The notes: a model not told the origin generated them from the letters alone. A stretch of DNA of 57,032 nt from Bimuria novae-zelandiae CBS 107.79 (GCA_010015655.1 ML976697.1:1-57032), one strand, 5' to 3'; shown: positions 33,150-46,782, counted from the stretch's first letter. Numbers and translations: made by a program.

Positions 33150-34205
33150 TAAACGCGTAGCTTTTTAGTAGCTTAAAGTAGTAGACCTACCTTTATTTAA
33201 GGAAGAATAGAACTAATAGCGTATTTAGTAAGCGTAGGTAGACTATAAAATTTAAAAAGATAAGGAGGTCCTTAAAGGCCTTTTAAGATATATTATAAGT
33301 TACCTAAAAATCGCACGACCTTCGTTAGTCTAGTATATATTAAAAGGAATTCTAGTTATACTATAAAAATATTTTAGACGTTTTTAGAAAACTTATTCTA
33401 AAACCCAATAAAGGAAAAAATTAGATAAAATCAACTTTATAAGCTCTAATGAAGAGTAATAAAGTTAAGTAGCTTTAATATACTATTTAACTAATTAGCT
33501 ATAAAGGCTAGAGAAATAAATAATAAAGAAATATTAAAAGTTATTTACTAATAAGCTATATAAGAAGACCTCTAGGATTAAATAATTAGTATAGAGGTAG
33601 GCTAGAATTAAACCTTATAAAGGCTGCAGGACTAGGTAGCCTCTATAAAAAAGAACCTATCTTAGTACTACTTATAATAATTATAACTTTAACTTTAAGG
33701 AAAATTATTAATAAATAATACTATAGATTAGGAGCCTACTTCCTAAGTTAAAACAGGAAAGGCCCTGTAGCGAAAGCCTAGAAGAGAGAGTAAGCGCGGA
33801 TAGGCTACATAGGTATCTAAAAGCGTACTCTAGAAGCGAGGTGAAGAAGGCGCCTATTTTTATTATAGTAAAATAGGGTATTATATAAGCTAGTGCTCCC
33901 TTCTATTAGCTTAAAGGCTAAGTAAAACTTAGGCTAGCTAGCTAAAGGCTAAGAAAGAAAATAACTTTATAAAAAATACTATTAGTAAAAAGTTAAAAAA
34001 CTAAGTTCTCCCGCCTAAAGGCGCGCACGGGAGAAGAGAAAGCTAAGTAAGAATTTTAAAATAAGTTATAATAACTTTTAAAAAAGATCGTTAGATTTAA
34101 TACTAATTACTATATATACACTAGTAAATAATACCCCGTTTATATCTATAATAATTAATTTTAGATACTTAACGTACGGGTTTATTTCTAAAAAAAAAAT
34201 TATTT
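33150..34205 (+). pseudogene. element G gag with mutated zinc knuckle
   Basis: The capsid-like part reads 'TFLENLF-stop-NPIKEKIR', 'AIKAREINNKEILKVIY' and 'ISIEVG'. The knuckle at 33840-33895 reads 'GAYFYYSKIGYYIS-stop-C': the first two Cys and the His of C-x2-C-x4-H-x4-C have all become Tyr, which fits TG-to-TA and CA-to-TA changes. A basic tail follows ('KAKKENNF'). The frame continues into the target duplication of copia B. The start codon is not identified. Confidence 0.7.
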
Positions 34206-34210
34206 AAAAG

Positions 34211-34410
34211 TGTCGGTATACACATATCCCATCGCCTGAGGCTACTTGATGCTGCCCAACGTACCGCCTCGATCCTACTTTGGTCCGACTCGCACCGAGC
34301 CCATGTATACCTTCGTAGCACCCACGTTTATAGATAGAATATACTAATAGCAATATACAAGACATTTGTTACTATTATCACCTGTACAATTATATGAAGG
34401 CCTACTAACA
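34211..34410 (+). repeat. 5' LTR of copia B
   Basis: TGTCGGTATACACATATCCC... to ...GGCCTACTAACA, 200 bp, same length as its partner. Confidence 0.95.
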
Positions 34411-34440
34411 CTAATTAGTGATTGCATGGTAGTTATAGAT

Positions 34441-37400
34441 ATTTAGGTTAGAAGAGATAGATCCTGTAGCCCCGCGCGTTCCCTAGTTATCTATATTAGT
34501 AATAGAGTTATCTGTGCTAAGTTTACTATTAGCTATATTAGGCGTCTTATCTAGCTTAAGACCAACTATTCTAGCCGTATTAGAGCGTTCCAAGACGCAG
34601 TCTATACACGCACCGACCCCTATCTAGTCGCGCTTAACCCGTATATAATCTAAGACTACTAACAAGTCCCTAGCGAACACAGCTAGCACGATACGCGTTA
34701 ATAATAATAAATAGCGAAAGAAATAGCTAGTAGTAATAGAGGCTACACGCTTACACAAGAGGAGTTACTAGGAACTACTAATTTAAAGGTAAAAGAGTAG
34801 CGTTATATTAATCTAAAAATCTAGGACGATAAGATCGTAGCCCTAGATAATAAGGTAGACGTAACTATAGCAACGACGTACATCGCGCGTGTAATCGCGG
34901 ACTACACAGATTGGCTTATAGCAGATACAAAGCTCTTTAGTAAGTTCTATTAGGACTTTAAAGGATAAAATAAAGCCATGTTCCGGCGTGCGCATATAGT
35001 ATACACTAAAGAACTAAAGCAGATCCTCTACTTTAAGGGCGTGTACACTAGTTATGTTAACATATTACTAAGTAAAGCCATGGCTAAATTACTGCGCATA
35101 GAGGATTGCCCGAAATAGCTAGATAATTAGTTCTAATTTACTACCTTTAACAAGCGGTCAGCCGCGTATATGCTACAAGAGCGGATAATACTAAGACAAC
35201 ACACTACAGGATTAGTATAACCTACGAACGTGGGGATAGCAGGTTAAACCTAGAGCTAAACCTCTATAAGGGCAGGAGACTAGGACGCAGAGGATTAAAG
35301 AACCTACGCTTAAGATAAAACACGCATCTAAGATTAAGCTAGTTAATAATTAAATTAAGGATAATAACTTACAGAACTACTTATAGAAATAATTAAATAA
35401 ATACCACAGGCGGACTAGCGATAGCAAAGTTAATAACCTCCTTTTTTATATAATAACTTTAATAGATTCCGCGAATACACACCAGCATACCTACAACGTC
35501 TAAAGGGACAAAGCGTCCCTCCAATCATGCCCTTAGGTGACACAGACCCGTACAGGGCAATTCCCCCAATCGAGTTTAGCAACGAGAAACTGGATCTAAA
35601 GACAATTAATGTCTTTACTAAGATGTGGGACCGTGAGAAGAAGTACACAAGGAAGCCATATAACCTTCTAGATAATAAGCTAAAGATTTTTTTTAGTATC
35701 TGCTATTACGTAGATATCTAACTAGACTAATTCTATGTAGTCTTTCCGCGGATCCTGGAAGGCCGTGCATAGGAGTATTACCTCCACTTTATTAATTAGT
35801 GGACGGACACATTCCTAACTGTGTACATAAAGCTAAAGAACTACTTCGACATAAATATTAATTATAGCTACTACTACGCGGACTAGATAATAATATCTTT
35901 TGTTAAAGTCCGCAGGGAGAACCCTAATAAGACACCCTATAAGGTCCTTAATATTATGCTAGACAAGCTCTAGTTGTGTTAGAGGGCTCTTGGCCAGTAG
36001 TACATGGGAGAATATGCGCTCCGGACGACTGTGATCACAGCATGCTAGGGCGTTAAAGAGTTTGCAATGGCGCTCTACAGGCCGTCCCTAGAGTGTAAGG
36101 TCCTGTTTGGAGATCTACGATCTTCGATCGAAAACTCGCTCGCTATGACTACCTCTGTTAACTTTACTAAGATAGACTATAATAACTAGTACTACTTAGA
36201 CCGTTAATATACTATTAACAGCTCTAGAAGAACGTAAGAGGATTACAACTTATAAAGTGCACGAGGCAAGTTTGTTAGCAGACGTAGCTAACCTTAGTAG
36301 CGTTCTAGAGACAACCTGCGAACTAACACACGAAGCGACAAGAAGTGCTATATCTATAGCAAGACAGGCTATTAGTCTACGAACTATACGCTTAAGGAAA
36401 GAAGGTAATTTAAAGTATAGTATATTGCACACTACGATATTACAGGCAAGTAGATAGAATTTATAACATTTCTTATTGCGTACAAAGGGGAAGAAGTTAA
36501 CTAGTTTTTTAAAGAAGAGCAAGAGGAAGAGGAAGAGGAAGAGGACTAAAGACTAGTAGTTAAGTACCTTATAAATTAGGCTTTTATGCACTAGGTAACT
36601 AGAGATAACGTCTATAGGTATAAGGAACCTACAACGCCAGTAACGCAGTTCCTTATTAAGGACCGCTACTTACGAGTTACGTACTAGGGCATCCTCCCTG
36701 ACACTAGTGCCTCTAACGTATTAATAGCTAGAAAGGAGTAATTTCAGGCGCTCTAAACTAAAGATCCTATAGTAACTTTAGACACGTCTACTATTAGAAA
36801 CGCATTAGTTTAATTTAGTAAAGGAAGTATTACTATATTAATTAAAACTACGCACGTGCGTATAAAGATTAGAAAAATTAAATTTAAGGTTTTAGACGTA
36901 CTAACCCCGTTCCTCCTTTGTCTAAAAGACATGGATTAGTTGCACGTATACTTTAATAATACCACAGATTAGCTAGTATAAGGGAAAGCAACCTTCCTAG
37001 TAATTCGCAAATAGGGATATCCGTGGTTCTACCTAAGCAAGGCAGAGCACGCGCGGGTATTCCTTATAAAAACTAAGCTCTAACGTCTATATTAGAGGTT
37101 TGGGCACCTGGCTATCGAACGGCTAATATAACTACTTAAACATGCAGGGCATAATAACGTAGATAAATAGCTACTCCGCGAGATCTAAAAGTTATATTAC
37201 TATTACTAAGCACACGATTAAGCGCCACAACAATTTAAATTCTAGCTAAAAGATAACTAGGAATTTAACTTTAAGATTTTTATAAATATAATATACCTAA
37301 GTGGGAAGCTAGTGCTTCACGTGATCGATTTAGCTACGACCTTTAATAGCGCTCGATTTCTACGATCTATAAGTGCGAAAGACACCTAAGAGGTAATCCG

Positions 37401-39786
37401 TTTACTATAGATTAATACGTACTAAGGGCTGCTAGATATTATTACCTACGACGTAGGTACTAACTTCGCATCTATTAAGTTTAGATCTAAGGCAAAGATT
37501 ATAGGAATCACTTATAAATAGGTGCTAGTAGAGGCTTACTAGTCTATTAGTAAGGTAGAAAGGTACTATGCACCTCTTAGACGCGCGTACGAGATTATAA
37601 GGGCAAAGCTCGACTCTAGCACTAGCGACGTCGCAGTGCTATAGATGGCAGTTAAGGCTGTTAACGACACCGCTAGCCTAGACAGACTTATACCCACGCT
37701 GCTCGTCTTCGACGCATACCCTCGGGTATCCATGGACTCGCCACCATCACCATCGACAATACGTCGCGCTAAAGTAATCTAGAAAGCGATGAAGGCGCTG
37801 CGGAGGGCCGTAGTAGAACGTGTAGTAAGCAACGCACTTAACACTAAGAATAGGCTAAATACAGATAAGTTACTCTTACTACTTCTATAAAGTAAGGTAA
37901 TAGTATGGCGTGAGAAGAATAGATAGCAAGGGCCGTATAAGGTTATTAACATAAAGGATTACGATATTACTATAGACATAGTTAACGGCCTAACAATGTT
38001 CCGATCCACAGTTGTAAAACCTTACTATTGAGACACGACTATAGACGTGATTCTAGCCGTAGATAAAGGGGAAGGACTAATTACTGCTAAACAGTAGTCG
38101 CTAGTAGCTATATAGCTAACCTAGCCACGCAAGCGGGGCCGCCTGCCTAGATCTAAGAACAAGCGTATAGTGCAATACCTAACGAGGAAGGAGGAGGACA
38201 ATTACGCCCTAGCTATTAAGCTATGTAATAACGGCGTAATTAACACCCTAGGCGCCCCTTTCGAAGCATCTAACTAGAAAGAGATTAACGACCTTATTAG
38301 TCGTGGAATGTTTAGTTTTAAGCTATTTAACCTAACTATATATAATAGGTATTATATCTTTAAGTCGCGCATAGTTCGCGAAGTTAAAGGCAAGACTATA
38401 GTCTTATACAAGAAATTACGACTCGTTATTTAAGGCTATAATAATGAGGGCAAACACGAAATCCTAACGCAGTTACTAACTATCTAATAAGCTAGTTAGC
38501 GCTTAATACTAGCCCTGGCACCCGCATTACTTACTAAAGGCATGTCTATAGAACTACGCGATATCACACAGGCATACCTATAGGCATAAACTAAGCTATT
38601 CCGCACGATTTTAGCGCACCTGCCTAAGGAGCTTATAATAAAGTATCCTAAGGGTACGATTATTCGCGTGATGAAGCCACTATATAGAATCGCAGAGGCA
38701 GGAGTTTACTAGTTTACTATATACTAAGGACACCACTGCAAAGAGCTCGACATGGCTATATTTACGTATAATCCATGCCTCTTGATCACGAATAGAGAAC
38801 TAGAAACGTTTAGTATAATAGGTCTGTAAATAGATAATACGCTCGCGATTATAACACCTATATTCTTTAGTGTAGAGGACGCCGCGCTCTAGAAAGCTAA
38901 CTTCTAAGCTAAGCTAAAGGAGAGACTATCTAAAGAGGTACTACTAGAGTTTAATAGATACACCTTTACGTTGCGTAGAGACGCTATTTAACTAACGCAG
39001 AAGGGGTAAGGAGCTAAGATTAATACTATTAATCTAAAGGTAATAGACTAAGTATAGAGGTATATAGAGCAGCGCGCGCGCGGCGCGTATATTACTTCTA
39101 TCTACTAACCTAAAGTATCTTTCGACCTTTCTATGGCTACGCAAATACAGCAACCTACGGATATAGACTATAAGAAACTTAACTACTAACTAAAGTGGCA
39201 AGCTAAGAACTTGCAGCGAGGATTATAGTATATTCCCCTTAACCTTGCTATAGCTAAATTAATAGTATTTACGGACGGTTCTTTCGTAAACAACTAAGAC
39301 CTTAGCTTATAGCTAGAGTACCTACTTGTCCTTGTTAATAAGTCTAGTAGATAAGATAATACGTTTAACATACGTAGCAACGTAATCTATTAGAGTTTAA
39401 CTAAATATAAACGCGTTACTAGAAGCGTCCTAGCATTAGAGATATATAGCATAGTTAGTAGCGTTAACATCGCTATCGCTATCTTGACAATACTTAAGAT
39501 AATTACAGAACGCCTAGGTCTACCGTCGATCCCACTCGTTGTATGTACAGACTTATACTCACTGTATGAGTGCCTCGTTAAACTTGGCACCACGAATAAG
39601 AAGCGCCTAATAATTGACATTATGGCACTCCGCCAGTTATACGAGCGCCGTAAGATCGCGGAGATCTAATAGATTAATGGTAAAGATAACCCTGCAGACG
39701 CACTTACGAAAGCCACGCTAAATCGCGCACTTAAATAATTTATTAATAGCAATATGCTATTAATACAAGTAGAGGGATCTGTGTAG
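34441..39786 (+). pseudogene. copia B gag-protease-integrase-RT-RNase H polyprotein, inactivated
   Basis: One frame from about 34441 (in phase with ATGs at 34978 and 35527) to the 3' end. A large gag includes 'FRRAHIVYTKELKQILYF' and 'WDREKKYTRKPYNLLDN'. The knuckle at about 36330-36400 reads 'KCYIYSKTGY', with Cys-to-Tyr losses. An acidic run of Glu codons lies at about 36520-36546. Protease: 'ILPDTSASNVLIA' (36690), keeping D-T-S. Integrase: 'YDVGTNFASIKF' (37450) and 'SISKVERYYAPLRRAY'. RT: 'MSIELRDITQAYL' (38550). RNase H: 'KLIVFTDGSFVNNQDLS' (39260) with the first Asp intact, 'VVCTDLYSLYECLVKLGTT', 'GKDNPADALTKA'. Stops are TAG/TAA at Gln/Trp positions. Confidence 0.88.
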
Positions 39787-39828
39787 CGACCTACGGAATA
39801 GTGTGCTATAATAATAAAAGGTTGCTAG

Positions 39829-40028
39829 TGTCGGTATACACATATCCCATTACCTAAGGCTGCTTAATGCTGCCTAACGTACTGCCTTGATCCTACTTCG
39901 GTCCGACTCGCACCGAGCCCATGTATACCTTCGTAGCACCCACGTTCATAGATAGAATATACTAATAGCAATATACAAGACATTCGTTACTGTTATCACC
40001 CGTACGATCGTACAAAGGCCTACCAACA
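39829..40028 (+). repeat. 3' LTR of copia B
   Basis: Same ends and length as 34211-34410. Where the two differ, one copy has T or A and the other C or G, sometimes in one direction and sometimes in the other. Confidence 0.95.
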
Positions 40029-40033
40029 AAAAG

Positions 40034-40600
40034 GCAGGCTTAGAGCGTAATGACCTAAAAAGAAAGATTAAAGTCCTTAAAGTAAATAGCTAAATCTTAT
40101 ATATAAGTTAGACTATAGAGGTAGAGATCGATATAGAGGACTATATAGAATAGTGTTAGTTATAAATTTCTAAAGGAGAAGAAGAATACAACATAATTTT
40201 AAGTAAATTATAGCTAACTTAGAATTATATTAGCGTAGCCCTGGCTAAGAAGTCTATCCAAATAGGAAAGACTAGAGTATATATTAAAGATAAGGAAGAG
40301 AAATTAGCACCTTAAAGTTTATAAAAAGTAACTATAAGCGCCCTATTAGCATTAAACTAAAAAAAATTAAAAATTATAGAACATGTTAAGGGTCTTTATA
40401 GCGTTACTAAGGGATATCTAAAAAAATATTAACCTTAAAATCTAAGATAGATTTAAAGAAGGCACTTTTAAAGGAGTTTAAAAATCTCTAAAAGGTATTT
40501 TTAAGAAAAGAGGTAGACTGATTACCCTCGTATTAAGGTATAGGAATTAACTATTCTATCTTACTAATAAAAAAATGGTACTGCTTTAGAGATTTCTTAT
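40034..40600 (+). pseudogene. element G, protease end and RT lead-in
   Basis: Reads 'EEYNIILSKL-stop-LT-stop-NYISVA', which corresponds to the ILGxPWL block at the end of Ty3 proteases. A spacer follows, then 'LLKEFKNL-stop-KVFLRKEVD' and 'LPSYQGIGINYSI', the usual stretch just before the RT fingers. The frame breaks off at 40600 where copia C starts and resumes at about 46788. Confidence 0.7.
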
Positions 40601-40850
40601 TGTCTGCACTGCCTCGCCTTCCGCGCTAAGGGAACTGTGTAACCCAATCATACCCTTGTACCCCCTCACTTCCAGTTAACCTGATACTGTACCGAAACCC
40701 CTTCGCCTCCACACCACCTGGTACTCGCTCACATCCACGAGAACTGGAAGGAAGGTATATAGAACTATTACAGAATACACAGAAAATACAGACACTAGAT
40801 ACCAAAGACAGAGAGTTACTTGTTCATTCCTTGCTACCTGTGAACCGACA
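40601..40850 (+). repeat. 5' LTR of copia C
   Basis: TGTCTGCACTGCCTCGCCTT... to ...GTGAACCGACA. The single difference from the 3' LTR is T at 40776 (C at 46708), a CA-to-TA change. Confidence 0.97.
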
Positions 40851-41177
40851 CTGATTAGTGGTTACCCTTACAGTCGATGCTATAAGAGATAACCACAGAC
40901 AGCAAGGAGAACTAGAAGAGACACGACGAGGGGTATAGCAATACCCTAAACCGTGTGCTAACAAGACCCTAAGCGTTTACCTAGGTCTCCGCGTTTATTA
41001 CGCCTTTGCCGGAAGCTCGCGCGTCGTAGCCTACTACTAAGCAACAAGGACTCTAAGCGTTTACCTAAGTCCCTGTCTATCACGCTCTACAGTACCCGCT
41101 ACTAATAGTACTATTAATAAACCTGCGTCTTACTCTCTTAAAGAGACGCCTTACGACCCCTAAATCGCTTTCCCATA
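40851..41177 (+). other. leader of copia C
   Basis: Starts CTGATTAGTGGTTAC next to the LTR, the likely primer-binding region shared with element B. It holds a repeated GACYCTAAGCGTTTACCTA motif (about 40967 and 41050), 83 bp apart. RIP damage appears to increase from the LTR toward gag. Confidence 0.6.
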
Positions 41178-44100
41178 ATGCCTTTTACTAACCACCTTAC
41201 GAAGGAAGAACAGGCGCTTATTAATAAGGATAGCTAGGGCTAGCCCCTTAATATTAATAAGAATACAGACATCACGAAAATTAATATAAAGAGTATAAAC
41301 ACATACATCCTCTTCTACTACCGGATCTCCCGAAACAAAGAATAGGAGGACTATAAGCTATAGGAGTAAATAACTATTATCTTTAAAGAATAGCTAAAAG
41401 AACTCTTTAACAAAGGCAACAAATCTCTTATTACTAAATTACAAGACCACCTACGCAAGCAAGGCGTCTTTATAGCTAAGAATAGTAAGTTAATTGCCTA
41501 CAACATCGCAGAAGCGCTACAGGGCGACTATTATAAATAGACTAATAAAAAGGTTGCTCACTAGCTTAAAATAAATAAGAGGTTCAACTCGCGCTTTAAT
41601 CCAAATCTTGCGATATCGCCTCTATACAATACGCCTTTATTATAGTAATTTTCTTAATAACCCTTTGCGCATCTTGCTTCTCCTTAACTAGCTCTAATAG
41701 CACGCACTATTTACTAACCTATACCTCTACTAAAACGGCAGCCCACCATATACCTGCCCCCTTATTAGCAGCACAACGCGCCTTTATCCTCTACGCAGCA
41801 GCTGAACCAGTATAATACGTATAACCCCTATCTGCAGCACGAAAGCCCTATAGACGCCACACGTCTTGATAACGCACATTGACTTATTACAGACCTCTGC
41901 AAGCTATACGATAATAAGAAGCGCTTTAGAGGTAAGCTATATAACGTGTTTAACACTAAATTTAGAATCTTCCGAGACAATTGCAGCAAGATAGGGCTAC
42001 CTAAGCAACACTAGGATTAAGCTTTTTCTATCATGCTAAAAGACAGAGCGTCTAACTACTACTATAACCGCCTCGCGGGTCAGGGCTATAATCTTAAGAT
42101 AATAATAGGTATAACGAAGAGCCACTTCTATAATAAGGAGAATTATTAATTATACCTTAGCGAGTAGAGAACGACTACGCTAGCACGTATAATTAGCGCC
42201 TACCCTAATAAATCTTGTCTTAATGCTCTCTAATTACTTATTAACAAGCTCTAGAAGCTTCAACGCGGGCTAGGCTATAACTACTAAGGTAATAACGTGC
42301 TACACGAATAACTACTTAACGCGTGTAGCAGTATTAAGGACTATAATCTTGCCCTCTTTGCCCTAGCGCCTACTTTTAAAGGCCTCTACTTTACTCTACG
42401 CTTATTTATTAGCGCTGCCACCTGCTCGCGCAAGGCGCGCAATCTAAGCCTAATATAATACACTACTAATAAGGAGTATTAGAACTACTATAACTTCTAA
42501 TACCCCTATAAGGACGACCCTAACGCAAACGGCCATAAGTAGTACTAGATTAATAGGACCTATAGAGGTAAAGGCTTGCGAAGAGGTTAAGGTAATAGAT
42601 TACAAGAATTCTTGTTGCGCTTTTCGCCACAAGACGTTAATAACCGTGGACCCTATTAAGGTAACTCTTAAGGGTTACCCTTCTAACAGCCACTGCCACC
42701 TAAGCAATTGTAATTTTAAAAGAAATACTTTATTTATAGTAAACCTGGCTGCTAGTTAACAAAGCACTCTAGGGATAAGCGCAAGTAATCTTATTATAGA
42801 TTTCGCCAGACAGCATTAGCCTACTTATATAACGCGCAACCTAACGTTACTAACTTTTACGCTTTCCTAACTAAGTACGAAGGTATTAAAATTAATAACA
42901 AGGCCTAGTAAATGCTCGCTACGGAAATAATAACTAAGGGAGATTAGTTTATTACTAAGTTCTTTAGTATAATTAACGGTAATTAGACAATTGCCTACCT
43001 AAATAACTAAGCTGTATACTACGCGACTACACGAATTAACGCGTTTAGGGCTATAGATAACACGCTCGCCACTATATTTACGTTTAAGGATTAATATAAT
43101 AAGAAAGTCTTTTAGGGTATTATGCCTGACACGGGAGCCTTAGGCGTCTCGATAGCTAGAGAACTATAAGCGACTGCTCTATAGGCAGCCACAAGCTTGC
43201 AAATAGATACCTTAACGGCCGGGCAGCACCAAATCCGCTTTGGCAGAGGCTAGGTAATTATATCTATAGGCACCCTACACGTCGATACAGTAATTAGTGA
43301 AGTCACGTTCCACGTGCTACCTACTAATACGCCATTCTTGCTCTGTCTGGCCGATATGGATAGACTAGGCGTTAGATATAACAACCTGCGCAACGTACTG
43401 GTCCAGGGCAACTAGCTACACCTAGTTGTACGTAAATGGGGCTATCTATGGCTCCTTGTGAATTAACCTAAACGCACCGCAGCCGCTAGCTACCACCTTA
43501 TAGAGACTGAGCTACGCTAGCTCCACTAACGATTTAGCCACCTATTAGCTCGTTAGCTCTACGACTTGCTTATTCGCGCTAGCTATAATAACGTCTATAA
43601 AAAGCTTATTAACAAGCTCGTTAAGTACTGCTAATAGTGCTAACTGAATTAGAAAGCACCTAGACGCTTTAGATTTAAGCTTAAGGAACTAGACCTAGAC
43701 TTTAACTACGAGGTAATTATTAACATTATGTACCTAAATAGAAAACCTATCCTATATGTAGTTAATAACGCGACCACCTTTTAAGCTGCTTGCTTCTTTA
43801 AAGATGCATTAGCCGCAAGCACTTAGGACGCTCTACGGCATTACTAGATTAATACTTACCTTAGACTACCTAAGTATCTTGTCCATGACGCTGGCAGGAA
43901 CTTTATTTTTACTAAATTTAAGTAACTTGCCAAGTCACTATTAATTAATGTTAAAGAAGTACCTATAGAAGCTTATAACAGCGTAGGCAAGATAGAGCGG
44001 TACTATACTCTATTATAACGTGCTTTTAAGACTATCTGAGCTAATTTACCTATAATAATAGACAGGCAGCTTATCTTGCAAATAGCTATTAAAGCTATTA

Positions 44101-46388
44101 ATAATACTACAGGTCCTAATGGCCTAGTGCCTACGCTCCTTGTCTTTGGCGCCTACCCACGAATAACAGAAGACTCTCCCCCGTTGCTATTAATTACTTA
44201 ACGCGCTGCTGTTATTAAAAAGGCTATAAGAGAGGTATAATAGGTACACGAGACGCGCCAAATTAACAATACGCTAGCAACGCGTAATAGACCTACGACG
44301 CTTAAAATAACTACACTGCCTATTAACTCTAACGTGCGCGTCTGGCGCGAGAAGGATGGATAGATAGGGCCCTATAAGCTTATTACTATAATAAATAAGA
44401 CCTGTACAATATAGCTACCGCATGGCCCTACAAATTTCCGCTCAACGGTTATTAAGCCGTACTACACGGATACCTCCCCGACAAACAACGAACCAGCCAC
44501 GCCACTAGCGATTGACAATAAGGATAATAGCTACCTAATAGATATGCTAGATAACGGAGACGATAACTAGGACAAAGACAGCGAAACTAGTGTAACTGAC
44601 TAGCATTAAGAATAAGCTTTTAAACTCCCTTAACGAAAACGCGGCTAACCTAAAGGTAGCAAGAACAAGCCTAAAGCCACTATAGCCCGCGCGAACCCTC
44701 CTAGGATAGCTCGTGCGGCTCCTATAGCGTACACTATTCACATAGCGCCTAACAAAGCTCACATGATAGAGGTCTTTATAACGCATAAAGAGAACACTAA
44801 CTAGCTACTTTCTATTTAGTTGCGTAAAGAGCAAAGGATAACTACACTTGGCCAACTATTTAAGCTATTAGATAATAAGGAAATTAATAGCCTTATTGCT
44901 AACGGAGTCTTTCGCTTTAAGCAATACGATCCCTGCAAGCACTAAGGACGGATTTTTAAGTCGTAACTAGTACGCGAAATCAAAGGCAAGACTACTACTA
45001 CCCTATACGAGAAATCACGCCTTATAGTGCAAGGCTATTAAGACAACGGCAAAGTAATAATCCTTACCTAATCGCCAACTATCTAGCGAGCTAGCTAACG
45101 AATTATACTAGCTATTGCTCCTTCACTCATGCGTAATAGAGTTACATTAATAAATGGAGAGATCTTGCTCTGGCTGCGAGATATTACTCAAGCATATATA
45201 TAGTCACGTATAAAGCTCAACCGAGTAGTCATCGCCCACTTACCCAAGGAAATTAAATACAAGTATCCACCTGGCACGGTTATGATAGTTGAGAAGCCCC
45301 TATACGGCCTAGCTAAAGCTAGTACCTATTAGTGGGCAACGTACAGCGCTCATTATAAGGAAAAGCTTTACATAGAGACCTTAACATATGACCCATGCCT
45401 GCTTGTAACCACTACCTAGGACGCCTTTGGCATAGTAGGCATGTAGACTAACGACACACTTATCCTCGCGGATAAATGTTTCTCTAACCTAGAGGAGAAG
45501 GAGTTAACGTTTATAGCTAAGCTAAAGGAGAAGCTAACACCTACTACTCTATTAATTTTTAATAGCTGTGTCTTATTAATTAATTACACTAGCAAGCTCT
45601 TACTACGATAAAAGGATTAAGGCAAGAAGATTTAGCTTATTAACGCAAGCTTAGCTAACTATTAATAATAGTATATTAAGCAGAGGGCTCGCGGCGCCTA
45701 TATCGCGAGTATCTGCTAACTAGAGGCGACTTTTGACCTCTCTATTGCCGCACAAACTTAGGAGCCTACCATCAACGATGTTAACGCGTTAAACAAACGC
45801 CTATAGTGGTAACTAAACAATCTTAATCGTGGCCTTACCTATAAGGCACTTGACCTGGCTTAGGCTAAAGTCTTTATGTTTGTTAACGGCTCCTTCGCAA
45901 ACAACAAAGATTTAAGTAGCTAGATTAGCTATATAATTATAGTAGCCATGGAAGACGCTGCTAACACGGAGTTTACTATTCACGGCAATCTTATTCACTA
46001 GAGCTCTGCGAAGAGCAAACGCGTGACCTGGAGCGTCCTTGCGTTAGAGATCTACGTAATAGTAGGAGGCGTTGACCTTGCCTACTCTATTACCTCAACG
46101 CTTGCCATGGTTATAAAGCAGCTTAGTCTGCTATCTCTCCCTCTAGTAGTTTGTATAGACTCATACTCACTGTATGAGTGTATTGTCAAGCTAGGAACGA
46201 CTAAGGAAAAACGACTAATAATTAATATTATGGCCTTACGTCAATCCTATAAGAGAAGGGAGTTATTTGAGGTTCGATAGGTAAATGGCTAAGACAACCC
46301 TGCCAACGCTATAATAAAAACATTACTAAATAAAGCCCTAAAAACTCTTATTAATACAAACTCGCTGCGCATACGAGTTGACGGATAG
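41178..46388 (+). pseudogene. copia C gag-protease-integrase-RT-RNase H polyprotein, inactivated
   Basis: The ATG at 41178 opens 'MPFTNHLTKEEQALINKD', and the same phase holds to a TAG at 46386-46388, 1,737 codons without a frameshift that I can find. At least 40 in-frame TAG/TAA stops lie between. Gag with a degraded knuckle ('IYSKPGC' at about 42740). Protease: 'GIMPDTGALGVSIA' (43120) with intact D-T-G. Integrase: 'VHDAGRNFIFTKF' (43880), 'SVGKIERYYTLL', 'VIKPYYTDTS'. RT: 'LWLRDITQAYIQS' (45170), 'PLYGLAKASTY', and 'MQTNDTLILAD' (45440) where TDD is expected. RNase H: 'KVFMFVNGSFANNKDLS' (45870; D to N), 'VVCIDSYSLYECIVKLGTT', 'GQDNPANAIIK'. Confidence 0.92.
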
Positions 46389-46532
46389 GTAATACGTAAG
46401 GACCCTATAAACTAGCTCTAACAATAATTACAATAACTACCACAGTTATTACCTTCTAACTTTCGCAAATAGCCTCTCCAGCAAGTGTACACCTGATCCA
46501 CACTTATTTTACTATAAAAGAAAAGCTGCCAG

Positions 46533-46782
46533 TGTCTGCACTGCCTCGCCTTCCGCGCTAAGGGAACTGTGTAACCCAATCATACCCTTGTACCCCCTCA
46601 CTTCCAGTTAACCTGATACTGTACCGAAACCCCTTCGCCTCCACACCACCTGGTACTCGCTCACATCCACGAGAACTGGAAGGAAGGTATATAGAACTAT
46701 TACAGAACACACAGAAAATACAGACACTAGATACCAAAGACAGAGAGTTACTTGTTCATTCCTTGCTACCTGTGAACCGACA
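46533..46782 (+). repeat. 3' LTR of copia C
   Basis: 250 bp, 249 identical to 40601-40850. Retains C at 46708. Confidence 0.97.

Larger units (their letters stand above)
34211..40028 (+). mobile_element. Ty1/copia element B, complete, nested in element G
   Basis: 5.8 kb with 200-bp LTRs (34211-34410 and 39829-40028) and a perfect AAAAG target duplication (34206-34210 and 40029-40033). Related to A and C in polyprotein, and to C also in the leader just after the LTR (CTAATTAGTGATTGC here, CTGATTAGTGGTTAC in C). Its LTRs differ by about 20 transitions and no transversions that I could find, so both copies mutated independently after insertion. Confidence 0.95.
40601..46782 (+). mobile_element. 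Ty1/copia element C, complete, nested in element G
   Basis: 6.2 kb with 250-bp LTRs and a perfect CTTAT target duplication (40596-40600 and 46783-46787). Only one base differs between the two LTRs. The LTRs look free of RIP (40601-40660: 4 TpA, 6 TpG, 3 CpA), but the interior is strongly TpA-biased and full of stops. Of the elements here it has the cleanest boundaries. Confidence 0.97.

Noticed and set aside
36250..36522. overlapping open frames on both strands in copia B
   Set aside because: Neither is in the polyprotein phase that carries the zinc knuckle and protease; both are shadows.
44547..44786. 79-codon minus-strand open frame
   Set aside because: Antisense to the integrase-RT linker of copia C.
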